Source: Slackia sp. (lineage in GTDB: Bacteria; Actinomycetota; Coriobacteriia; Coriobacteriales; Eggerthellaceae). Taken from it: 64,000 nt of DNA. Positions 27,747 through 35,611 of the stretch are shown one piece after another. The DNA lies in the NCBI GenBank assembly GCA_030527325.1, contig JAUNBA010000007.1:1-64000 (forward strand). Reading direction: 5' to 3'. Within the stretch, counting starts at the first letter, position 1; every line of letters starts with the position of its first letter. The notes under the pieces are model-generated. The model ran no database searches, had not been told where the DNA came from, and worked only from the letters and a program-made list of their open reading frames with translations. The translations under genes and the position numbers were made by a program.

Positions 27747-27777
27747 AGTGTAACACTCCCCGCCGAGGGCCGCTCAA
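27747..27777 (-). promoter_or_regulatory. Candidate hpt promoter
   Basis: On the minus strand TTGAGC (27777-27772) and TACACT (27752-27747) are 19 bp apart, 37 nt upstream of the hpt ATG. The spacing is longer than optimal. The rest of the gene-free stretch 27778-28053 holds only the terminator at 27977-28009. Confidence 0.45.
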
Positions 27778-27976
27778 CGAGAGGGCAACACCGCTTCGAA
27801 ATACACGAATACCCGATGACCCGCCGAAACGCCCGCGATCGCCCTGCAGGGCGCAGCCGTCCTGCGCGGCGCACGAATCGCCCGACGCGCGTAAACGGGC
27901 CGCCGCGACGCCGACGGCGCAGGCCGAAAGCGACGAAGGCAGGCCCGCGCGCCCCGATCGATCCCGCACCTCGCAC

Positions 27977-28009
27977 GAAAAAAAGCGCGTCCGCCGAAGC
28001 GAACGCGCT
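27977..28009 (-). terminator. Terminator after the small membrane protein gene
   Basis: On the minus strand AGCGCGT...ACGCGCT (arms 28003-28009 and 27984-27990) is followed by seven T. Confidence 0.8.
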
Positions 28010-28053
28010 CTGCGATGCGCCGCGCGTCCTGCGCGGCGCGATCCGCCTGCTTC

Positions 28054-28497
28054 TTAGTAGTAGCAGTATCCCGGAATAGACGTGGCGGCGACGCATGCCG
28101 CGCAGCCGAAGAAGCCGAAAACCAGCACCCACAGAAGCACCTGGGCCAAAAAGCCGAACAGCGAGTACTTCACCGCCGCGTTTTTCGCCTCGGGGAAGTT
28201 GTGGGCGTTGGTAAGCCAGGCCAAAAGAATGGCGACCGGCCCCATGAGCAGGCCCGCGGCCGCCCAGCCGAACTTCATGCCGCCCGTCAGATACATCAAC
28301 GGCATGCCGGGGATGTTCTGCGGAGCGGAAGGGGCCGGGATGTACGGCGCCTCGCCCGTCGTCGGGGGAACGCCGCCGCCCGCGGCAGGAGACGTCGGCG
28401 CGGCAGGCGCGCCCTGGGGCATGGCTGCGGTATCTTCCGGAGCGGAAGCGGGCGGCACGACAGGCGCGCCGCCGGAAGGATTCAACGTATCGGACAT
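28054..28497 (-). CDS. Small proline-rich membrane protein
   Basis: A 147-residue protein of unknown function. Residues 1-70 are a Pro/Ala/Gly-rich, disordered-looking cytosolic or exposed segment. Residues about 72-147 contain two strong hydrophobic helices (FGWAAAGLLMGPVAILLAWL and YSLFGFLAQVLLWVLVFGFF) with a conserved-looking NFPEAKNAAVKY loop between, and a C-terminus rich in Cys and Tyr. The layout is like DUF-type proteins with a Pro-rich tail plus a membrane hairpin. The start ATG 28497 follows GAGGAACATC. It stands alone between its own TATAAT and terminator. Confidence 0.65.
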   Translation of the reverse strand: MSDTLNPSGGAPVVPPASAPEDTAAMPQGAPAAPTSPAAGGGVPPTTGEAPYIPAPSAPQNIPGMPLMYLTGGMKFGWAAAGLLMGPVAILLAWLTNAHNFPEAKNAAVKYSLFGFLAQVLLWVLVFGFFGCAACVAATSIPGYCYY

Positions 28498-28534
28498 GAT
28501 GTTCCTCGATTCGTGTCGGTCCGTCAATGGGGTC

Positions 28535-28540
28535 ATTATA
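28535..28540 (-). promoter_or_regulatory. -10 element for the small membrane protein gene
   Basis: Perfect TATAAT on the minus strand, 37 nt upstream of ATG 28497, preceded by GGG; no clear -35. Confidence 0.5.
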
Positions 28541-28627
28541 CCCGTCCTACCTGCATTTTCCCTGGTAACGCTTGCGCAACGGCATAGCTACACGTAAGAA
28601 ACGCAGGCGACGGCGATTCCGCGCGGC

Positions 28628-30142
28628 CTACCGGTAATCGGAGCCCACGACCACGAGAAACGCGCCGTCGACGACATAGCTGCCGTCGTTGAGCACCGGC
28701 GTGCCGATGCCGAGGCTGCGCGCGATGGCCTGCGCGGCGGAAGCATCGGCGGGATCGTTGTAGACGACGATCGTCTGGGCGTAGCCGTACGATTCGGCAT
28801 CGCCTACGCTGGTCACGCTATAGCCGTCGTTGGTCAAAGCGCTCGACGCATCGGCCGCCACGCCCGTGCGGCCGCTGCCGTTGCGCACCTCGACGCGCAC
28901 GTCGGAAGCCCCCTGGGACGCGGATCCCGCCGCCAAGACGTTTTGCGCGATGTATTCCGCATCGATCGAACCGTCGGTCACGCCGCCGTCGTTGGCCGAT
29001 GCCTGCGCGTCGACCGTCGGCGATTCCCCGGCATCGATGCGCTTCATCATGGCGCGCCACGCCTCGTTGTTGCTGTACTCGTACCACACGCCGCCTTCGT
29101 ACGACGAAACGGTGGGGTTCATCGTGGAATAGATATCGGTGTCGGCGTTCATGCCCTTCAGCGACACGGCCGTGTTCACGATGTCGGTCACGTTCATATC
29201 GGTCTCGATGTAATCGCACAAAGACGCCACGGTGGAGGCGATGGTGGCGGGGTCGGACGCGAGCAGCTTTTTAGCGATGGCGCCCATCACCATGCGCTGG
29301 TTGGCGGCGCGATAGAAATCGCCCGCGCCGATTTCGTCGTAGGCGTGGCGGGCGCGGCACAAGATGAGCGCTTCGTCGCCGTTGAGCGTCTGCGGACCCG
29401 CCGCCACGTAGCCGCCCGCGTCGGCGTCGTCGATCTCGATGGGCACGTTCACGTCGATGCCGCCGAGCGCGTCGACCGCGGCCTTGAAGCCGTCGAAGTC
29501 GATCTCGGCATAGTGCGAAATGGGAACGCCCGCGAAAGCGGACACGGTCTTCACCGTGAGCGCGGGGCCGCCGAGCGCATGGGCCGCGTTGATCTTATTG
29601 GGGCCGTATCCGGCGATATCCACGTACGTGTCGCGCACGATGGACACGAGCGTCATCTTCTTCTGCTTGGGGTCGACGCGCGCCAAGATCATGGAGTCGC
29701 TGCGGAACGAATCGCCGTATTCGGCCACGCGCTCCTGCGATTTATCGACGCCCATGAGCAGCACATAGAACGGATCGCTCGCCTTCACGGGCTCCGCCAG
29801 CACGCCTTTGAGCTCCTGGGCCACGTGCCCGGTCAGCTTGCCGTTGATGACGCCCACGTACGCGGCCAGCGCGCCGCCGACGCCGACGAGCAGCGCCACG
29901 AGCACGGACAGCACCGCGACGAGCGCCTTTTTCTTTCGGTTCTTCCTCTTGCGCGCACGGGCGTAATCGACGCCCACCGCATCGCGCGAATACGGCGCGG
30001 CGCGATCGGGCACGTCGTTGCCGTGCGCATAGGCGCTGCGGGAATACGACGACACGTCGCGCGACGCATGGGATCCGCGCCGCGCGCGGCGGCGGGACGA
30101 TTCGCGTGCGGAATCGTAGGAATGCGACCTCCGAGAAGCCAT
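28628..30142 (-). CDS. LytR-CpsA-Psr (LCP) family protein with LytR_C domain
   Basis: A 504-residue type II membrane protein of the family that attaches anionic glycopolymers to peptidoglycan outside the cell. A very basic Ser/Arg cytosolic tail (about 1-72) leads to a transmembrane helix (about 76-100). The LCP core (about 125-370) has LLMGVDKS, DSFRSDSMILARVDP, VSIVRDTYVDIAG, NKINAAHALGG and ALILCRARHAYDEIGAGDFYRAANQR; the Arg and Asp residues that bind the polyprenyl pyrophosphate are present. The C-terminus (about 410-504) is a LytR_C domain (VRVEVRNGSGRTGVA...). The start ATG 30142 follows AGCAAGGAGA. A close paralogue lies just upstream. Confidence 0.9.
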   Translation of the reverse strand: MASRRSHSYDSARESSRRRARRGSHASRDVSSYSRSAYAHGNDVPDRAAPYSRDAVGVDYARARKRKNRKKKALVAVLSVLVALLVGVGGALAAYVGVINGKLTGHVAQELKGVLAEPVKASDPFYVLLMGVDKSQERVAEYGDSFRSDSMILARVDPKQKKMTLVSIVRDTYVDIAGYGPNKINAAHALGGPALTVKTVSAFAGVPISHYAEIDFDGFKAAVDALGGIDVNVPIEIDDADAGGYVAAGPQTLNGDEALILCRARHAYDEIGAGDFYRAANQRMVMGAIAKKLLASDPATIASTVASLCDYIETDMNVTDIVNTAVSLKGMNADTDIYSTMNPTVSSYEGGVWYEYSNNEAWRAMMKRIDAGESPTVDAQASANDGGVTDGSIDAEYIAQNVLAAGSASQGASDVRVEVRNGSGRTGVAADASSALTNDGYSVTSVGDAESYGYAQTIVVYNDPADASAAQAIARSLGIGTPVLNDGSYVVDGAFLVVVGSDYR

Positions 30143-30372
30143 CGGGAATCTCCTTGCTGTTCGGCGGACGCCGCGAAACCTCGCGGCGCGACGGGCGGGC
30201 CGGCCTGCGGAAGCGCCGCACGACGGCACGCGCGCAAGACATCGCTGCCGCGGTTCGGAATCGAAGGCTCGCTCGCGCCGCGTCATCGTACCCCGCCGCT
30301 TTTCGCGGGCGGAACCCTTCCGCCCTAAAATGGCGAATCTTCACGACGAATGCCGGCTATCTGCGCATTTCG

Positions 30373-30399
30373 CAATAGAAAATCGTACGGACGTACGAT
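30373..30399 (-). terminator. Palindromic hairpin and T-run after the second LCP gene
   Basis: ATCGTACG-GA-CGTACGAT (30382-30399) is followed on the minus strand by TTTTCTATT. The loop would open to four bases. It lies just after the LCP stop at 30417 and probably terminates it; the near-perfect dyad could alternatively be an operator for the downstream LCP gene. Confidence 0.55.
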
Positions 30400-30416
30400 G
30401 AAAGGAAGACAGGGCG

Positions 30417-31733
30417 CTACAGGCCCGCGCCGTACGCGGCAGACGCATCGGGCGCGGCCGCGTAGCCGTAGACGGCGGATGCGTCGGATGCGGCGGGGTC
30501 GATCGCCGTCCCCTCGCCCGGCGCGGCGGCGCCGTCGGCCGGCACGACGCCTTGCTCCTGCTGGCCCGTGACCGTGCCGTCCAGCGTGCCGCCCGCGTTG
30601 GCGTTGCGGCGATCGTCCTCGTACGGCGGCAGGCCCGCGTCGATGCGGCCCATCATCTTCTGCCACGCGGGAAGGTCGCAGTATTCGTACCACACCTCGT
30701 TTTCATATGCGGGAATGGTGGGGTTCATGGCCGAATAGATGTCTTTTTCGGCATCGAGGCCGCGCATCTCGGTGGCCACCTGGATGATGGTCTGCACGTC
30801 CATATCGGTGGTGATGTAATCGGCCATGGCGCTGATGGTGTTGGTCATGGTGACCACGTCGGCCGAGAGGATCTTTTTGGCGATGGCGCCCATCACCATG
30901 CGCTGGTTCGCCATGCGGTAATAGTCGCCGCTGCCGTACTCGTCATAAGCATGGCGGCTGCGGCACAAGATGAGCGCCTGGTCGCCGTTGAGCGTCTGCG
31001 GGCCCGCCGCCACGTAGCCGCCCGCATCCGGATCGTCGATCTCGATGGGCACGTCCACTTCGATGCCGCCGAGCGCGTCGACCGCGGCCTTGAAGCCGTC
31101 GAAGTCGATCTCGACGTAATGCGAGATGGGAACGCCCGCGAACTTGGAAATGGTATCGACCACCAGAGCCGACCCGCCCAGCGCCGCCGAGGCGTTGATC
31201 TTATCGGGGCCGTAACCCGCTATGTTGACGTAGGTGTCGCGCTCGATCGATACCAGCGACACGTTCTTCTGGCGCGGGTCGACACGCGTCAGAATCATGG
31301 AGTCGCTGCGGAAGCTGTCCATATCGCCCGCGCTGACGCGCTCCTCCGAGCGGTCGACGCCCATGATGAGCATGTAGAACGGCTCGCCCGGCATGGCCTG
31401 CTCGGCGGACAGCGCGTTCGTCAGGCCTTCGTCGACGTTTTTGTGCAGCTTGTCGGAAATCGAGTTCACGTAAACGACGCCCGCGAGCGCCACCCCGCCC
31501 ACCGCAAGCAGCAGCGCCAGCAGCACGACGAGCGCGACGATGAGCCCTTTGGGTTTTTTCCGCTTGCCGCGATGCCGCGCCTCGTAGGCCTTGCGCGCAT
31601 AGGCCTGCGCCTGCTGCTGCGACGAGGTGGAAACGGGAACGAGCGCCGCGTATCCGGGGCGCTCGGACGCGGCGCTTCGGGCGGGAGCCGCAGCGCGCGC
31701 GTGTGCCGGGAGATTCTTCTTCTGGTTTTCCAT
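30417..31733 (-). CDS. LytR-CpsA-Psr (LCP) family protein, paralogue
   Basis: A 438-residue membrane protein like its downstream paralogue. A basic tail (about 1-62), one helix (GLIVALVVLLALLLAVGGVALAGVV), then the LCP domain with LIMGVDRS, DSFRSDSMILTRVDP, VSIERDTYVNIAG, DKINASAALGG and ALILCRSRHAYDEYGSGDYYR. Instead of LytR_C it has a low-complexity Ala/Asp/Gly/Tyr tail (about 360-438). The start is ATG 31733 or 31742; neither has a ribosome site, and a CATAAT lies right upstream (see the promoter entry). The two LCP genes share long near-identical DNA segments. Confidence 0.88.
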   Translation of the reverse strand: MENQKKNLPAHARAAAPARSAASERPGYAALVPVSTSSQQQAQAYARKAYEARHRGKRKKPKGLIVALVVLLALLLAVGGVALAGVVYVNSISDKLHKNVDEGLTNALSAEQAMPGEPFYMLIMGVDRSEERVSAGDMDSFRSDSMILTRVDPRQKNVSLVSIERDTYVNIAGYGPDKINASAALGGSALVVDTISKFAGVPISHYVEIDFDGFKAAVDALGGIEVDVPIEIDDPDAGGYVAAGPQTLNGDQALILCRSRHAYDEYGSGDYYRMANQRMVMGAIAKKILSADVVTMTNTISAMADYITTDMDVQTIIQVATEMRGLDAEKDIYSAMNPTIPAYENEVWYEYCDLPAWQKMMGRIDAGLPPYEDDRRNANAGGTLDGTVTGQQEQGVVPADGAAAPGEGTAIDPAASDASAVYGYAAAPDASAAYGAGL

Positions 31734-31740
31734 ACCGTGC

Positions 31741-31746
31741 ATTATG
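31741..31746 (-). promoter_or_regulatory. CATAAT box positioned for a possible leaderless LCP mRNA
   Basis: On the minus strand CATAAT ends 7 nt before ATG 31733, so transcription from it would begin at or next to the start codon. The -35 is weak. This would explain the absent ribosome site. Confidence 0.3.
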
Positions 31747-31960
31747 CCCGAAGAGCGACCGTCGAACAGGGGCCGCGGCAGGCCTTTTGTGGAAAAACGC
31801 CGCGAAATCCATCGCGAAGCGCTGCGCACGCGGGCGGCGACACGTCCCGAAAGTGGAAGATCTGTTCTCTTACGCCGAGGCGTCCGAAAACGCGCGCGCG
31901 GCGCGATAAACTGCGCGTATCTGATACGAAGCCGCATGCGGGCATCCACGAAAGGCGATC

Positions 31961-33424
31961 ATGGGCACCGACCAGCAGAAAAGCGAGCGCTTGGCGCATC
32001 CGGACGAGCAGGCGCGCCGCGCGCGTCCCTCCGTTGCGGGCAGCAAACGCGTGCAGCGCGCGCACGCGCCGTCGGCCGATGCCGAAGATGCGCCCGCGCA
32101 ACGCTCCGCCGCCGCCGAGGAAGCGCCCGACGAAGCGGAGGCGAAAGCCGCGCGCGTGCTCGTAGGGCGCGCCGACGCGCAGGAGCACGGCGGCTGGAAG
32201 CAGGCGCCGCGCAAGGCCGCCGCGGACCAGCGCTACATCCCCTTGTGGAACGACGAGGCGGGCGCGCACCCGCGCATCACCCGCCGCCTGTTCATCGGCG
32301 GCGTGGCGGCCTGCATGCTGGCGGCGGGCGCATTCGGCGTGACCGCATGGCGGCGCTCGCTGCCCATCACGATCACCGTGAACGGCCAGGCCGTCGAGCT
32401 TTCCGAGCAGCGGACGCTGCAAGGGGCCATCGACGCCGCGGGTATAGCGCCCGCGCCCGGCAATCTCGTGGACATCGCAGGAGAAATAGCCCAGGAAGGC
32501 GGCGGCACGCCCTTCCAAGCCACGATAGACGGCGTCGCCTGCACCGATGCGAACGCCGCCGTATCCGACGGCGCCGTGTTGACGATAGCCGACGGCTCCG
32601 ACGTCGAAGAGCCCTCGACCATCGAGGACAAAACGGTCGGGCCCAACCCGGTCGAACACGGCTACGGGCCGATCCACGCCGTCGAATCGCAGGGCGCATC
32701 GGGCATATCCACCGTGAAAACGGGCGCGGTCTCGGGCAAGGAGGTCGTCGTCGAAGTCATCGAGCCGGCCGCCGACAGGGTCTACCGCCGCTCGTACCCC
32801 GACACGGGCGGCGAAGCCGTCATCGCGCTGACCTTCGACGACGGCCCTTGGGACGCGAGCACCGCCGCCATTCTGGACATCCTGCGCGACAACGGAGCGC
32901 GCGCCACGTTCTTCACCGTGGGCAACCGCATCGCGGGCGCGGGAATCGACGCGGTCAAGCGCGCGCACGCGGAAGGCCACCAGGTCTGCACGCACACCTG
33001 GGACCATGCGGCGGGCAGCGGGAAAAGCGTCAGCCTCGCGCTCATGACGCCCGAAGAACAGCGCGAGGAAATCGAGCGCGGATGCCAGGCCATCGCCGAC
33101 GTCGTCGGAGAAGAGGCCAGCCGCGTCATACGCGCGCCCGGCGGCAATTTCCCGCTCGAGGTATGGCGCAACGTCGAAGACCTCGTCGAAGCCGATATCG
33201 GCTGGGACATCGACACGCTCGACTGGAAGCGCCCTGGCGCCGAGGTCATCGCATCGCGCATCAAGGCCGCCACGCCGGGCGACATCATCCTCATGCACGA
33301 CGGAGGAGGCGATCGTTCGCAGACCGCCGAGGCCCTCAAGACCGCCCTGCCCTTCCTCAAGGAAAAGGGATTTCGCTTCGCGACCATCGACGAGATGCTG
33401 GCCTATCCCCGCAAAGACCTCTAA
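31961..33424 (+). CDS. Membrane-anchored polysaccharide deacetylase (NodB homology domain)
   Basis: A 487-residue protein predicted to deacetylate cell-wall glycans such as peptidoglycan N-acetylglucosamine. A long charged cytosolic segment (about 1-105) precedes a transmembrane helix (about 108-126). Then comes a small beta-grasp/G5-associated-like region (ITITVNGQAVELSEQRTLQGAIDAAG). The NodB domain (about 285-480) has TFDDGPWD (catalytic Asp and metal Asp), the metal-binding His pair H-T-W-D-H, RAPGGN and the C-terminal LMHDGGG His motif. The start is ATG 31961 with AAAGGCG upstream. It is divergent from the LCP gene; together they suggest envelope maturation. Confidence 0.9.
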   Translation: MGTDQQKSERLAHPDEQARRARPSVAGSKRVQRAHAPSADAEDAPAQRSAAAEEAPDEAEAKAARVLVGRADAQEHGGWKQAPRKAAADQRYIPLWNDEAGAHPRITRRLFIGGVAACMLAAGAFGVTAWRRSLPITITVNGQAVELSEQRTLQGAIDAAGIAPAPGNLVDIAGEIAQEGGGTPFQATIDGVACTDANAAVSDGAVLTIADGSDVEEPSTIEDKTVGPNPVEHGYGPIHAVESQGASGISTVKTGAVSGKEVVVEVIEPAADRVYRRSYPDTGGEAVIALTFDDGPWDASTAAILDILRDNGARATFFTVGNRIAGAGIDAVKRAHAEGHQVCTHTWDHAAGSGKSVSLALMTPEEQREEIERGCQAIADVVGEEASRVIRAPGGNFPLEVWRNVEDLVEADIGWDIDTLDWKRPGAEVIASRIKAATPGDIILMHDGGGDRSQTAEALKTALPFLKEKGFRFATIDEMLAYPRKDL

Positions 33425-33645
33425 GCGGGAGGCAGCGCGACGTCCGCGGGGGCGGCGCCCGCCCGGCAAGAGCCCCTTCATACCGGGCGGCGCTGCGGCG
33501 CTTGCAGGGCGGCCCGCGCACGCGGCGCCCCATCGATACCAGGCGAGCGCCGCATATGCCCGCGCACGCGGCATGCAGGCGCGCCGCCGACGCGCTGCCG
33601 GTCGAATTTTTCCGTTACTCCATCAAAATAAAGCGTGATAGCGTC

Positions 33646-33673
33646 TTGAAGATACGCCCCGCCGTTCTATAAT
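33646..33673 (+). promoter_or_regulatory. Promoter of the ilvDBNC operon
   Basis: TTGAAG (33646-33651), a 16-bp spacer and perfect TATAAT (33668-33673). It lies about 270 nt before ilvD. The upstream part of this gene-free stretch (33425-33645) shows only a run of short GC-rich inverted repeats. Confidence 0.7.
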
Positions 33674-33679
33674 CCGGGT

Positions 33680-33946
33680 AACTCACCAAATGCGACGACA
33701 GGGCGCGTAAGGGCGAATCCATCTTCAGCGAGCAGGCGGCCGTGCGAGCCTGCGATGGACGCCCCGAACATTCCCTCGAGCAGCGAGGCCGAACGAAGCG
33801 GCACGGCGCGGGCGATCCCCGCGGTGCGACGCCTCCGGTACGCTTCGCCGGAGCCGACCGTCATCCGGCGCCGCCACGAGCGCGACCCGCTCGCATTTCT
33901 CTGAGCCGTACGCATACGCCCGCACGCCGAAGAAAGCGAGAACACC
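33680..33946 (+). promoter_or_regulatory. Long untranslated leader of ilvD with stable hairpins
   Basis: Two neighbouring hairpins are clear: 33801-33827 (GCAC...CGCGGG-CGATC-CCCGCG-GTGC) and 33833-33853 (CTCCGG/CCGGAG). No T-run follows either. I looked for a T-box (TGGNACCGCG) and for a leader peptide rich in Ile, Val or Leu codons and found neither convincingly; a short MRRQGA frame at 33690 has none. Translational or riboswitch-type control is possible but unproven. Confidence 0.35.
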
Positions 33947-35611
33947 ATGGAGCACCGCAGCGACGCCATCAAAAAAGGCCTGGCCCGCGCGCCGCACCGC
34001 AGCCTCTTGAAGGCCGACGGCCTGACCGACGAAGAACTCGAACGCCCGCTCGTCGCGGTCATTTCCGCGCAAAACGAAGTCATTCCCGGCCACGTGCACC
34101 TGCAGACCGTCGCCGATGCCGTCAAAGCGGGCATCCGCATGGCGGGCGGCACCCCGCTGCAAATGAACACCATCGGCGTCTGCGACGGCATCGCCATGAA
34201 CCACGACGGCATGCACTACTCGCTCACGAGCCGCGAAGTCATCGCCGACAGCGTCGAATGCGCCGTGCAGGGCCATCAGTTCGACGCCGTGGTGCTGATC
34301 CCCGCGTGCGACAAGATCGTTCCCGGCATGCTCATCGCGGCGTGCCGCCTCAATCTTCCCACGATGCTCGTCTCGGGCGGCCCCATGCTCGCCGGCCGCG
34401 ACAAGCAGGGCAACCAGACCGACCTCAACACGCTTTTCGACGCCGTGGGGCAAGTGACCGCCGGCACCATGACGCAGGAAGAATGCGACTGGCTCGAAAA
34501 CACCGCCTGCCCCACCTGCGGCAGCTGCTCGGGCATGTTCACCGCCAACTCCATCTGCTGCCTGTCCGAGGCGCTGGGCATAGCGCTTCCCGGCAACGGC
34601 ACCGTGCCCGCCGTGTTCTCCGAGCGCATCCGCCTGGCCAAGCGCACTGGCATGAAGGTCATGGAGCTTTTGCGCGAGAACGTGCGCGCGCTCGACATCA
34701 TCAACGAGCATTCCATCCGCAACGGCATGGCGCTCGACATGGCCTTCGGCGGATCGACCAACACCATGCTGCACCTGACCGCCATCGCGCAGGCCGCGGG
34801 CTGCCCTGTCAGCATGGACGACTGGGACGCCGTCTCGGCGCGCACCCCCAACCTGACCCGCATCGCGCCGGCGGGCCCGCTGCATATCGAAGACCTCCAC
34901 GCCGCAGGCGGCATCCCGGCCATCATGGGCGAGCTCGGACGCGCGGGGCTTTTGGACACCGCCGCGCTCACGTGCCACGGCACCATGGAGGAATGGCTCG
35001 CCGCGTGCCCGCCCGTCGACGGCGAGGTGGTGCGCAGCGTCGAGAACGCCTATAGCGCCACGGGCGGCCTCAAAGTGCTGCGCGGCAACCTGGCCCCCGA
35101 TTGCGGCGTCGTCAAGAAAAGCGCCGTCGATCCCGACATGTACCGCCACGAAGGGCCCGCACGCGTCTTCGAAAGCGAAGAAGAGGCCTGCGAGGCCATC
35201 TTCGGCGGAGCCATACGCCCGGGCGACGTGGTGGTCATCCGCTACGAAGGGCCCGCCGGCGGCCCCGGCATGCGCGAAATGCTCACGCCCACCAGCGCCA
35301 TCTGCGGCATGGGCCTGGCCACATCCGTGGCGCTGATCACCGACGGCCGCTTCAGCGGCGCCACGAAAGGCCCCGCCATCGGACACGTTTCCCCCGAGGC
35401 GGCGGCGGGCGGCCCCATCGCGCTTGTCGAAGAGGGCGACGTCATCGCCATCGACATCGAAGCGGGAACGCTCGAGCTGCGCGTCTCCGACGACGAGCTG
35501 GCGCGCCGCCGCGCCGCATGGCAGCCCCCCGCGCCCAAATACGCCACGGGCGTGCTTTCCCGTTACGCCAAACTTGTGACCAGCGCCGATAAGGGAGCAT
35601 ATCTCGCATGA
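33947..35611 (+). CDS. ilvD: Dihydroxy-acid dehydratase
   Basis: Iron-sulfur enzyme of valine and isoleucine (and pantothenate) synthesis, 554 residues, the family length. It contains PGHVHLQTVADAVKAGI, NTIGVCDGIAMNHDGM, the cluster cysteines in PACDKIVPGM and CPTCGSCSGMFTANSICCLSEALG, and the C-terminal RYEGPAGGPGMREML and TDGRFSGATKG motifs. Start ATG 33947 is preceded by AAGAAAGCGAG. It is the first gene of ilvD-ilvB-ilvN-ilvC and overlaps ilvB by ATGA. Confidence 0.97.
   Translation: MEHRSDAIKKGLARAPHRSLLKADGLTDEELERPLVAVISAQNEVIPGHVHLQTVADAVKAGIRMAGGTPLQMNTIGVCDGIAMNHDGMHYSLTSREVIADSVECAVQGHQFDAVVLIPACDKIVPGMLIAACRLNLPTMLVSGGPMLAGRDKQGNQTDLNTLFDAVGQVTAGTMTQEECDWLENTACPTCGSCSGMFTANSICCLSEALGIALPGNGTVPAVFSERIRLAKRTGMKVMELLRENVRALDIINEHSIRNGMALDMAFGGSTNTMLHLTAIAQAAGCPVSMDDWDAVSARTPNLTRIAPAGPLHIEDLHAAGGIPAIMGELGRAGLLDTAALTCHGTMEEWLAACPPVDGEVVRSVENAYSATGGLKVLRGNLAPDCGVVKKSAVDPDMYRHEGPARVFESEEEACEAIFGGAIRPGDVVVIRYEGPAGGPGMREMLTPTSAICGMGLATSVALITDGRFSGATKGPAIGHVSPEAAAGGPIALVEEGDVIAIDIEAGTLELRVSDDELARRRAAWQPPAPKYATGVLSRYAKLVTSADKGAYLA

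Noticed and set aside
33680-33946. T-box or branched-chain leader peptide before ilvD
   Set aside because: A stretch reading GCGGCACGGCGCGGG only loosely resembles the T-box core, and no short frame is enriched in Ile, Val or Leu codons.
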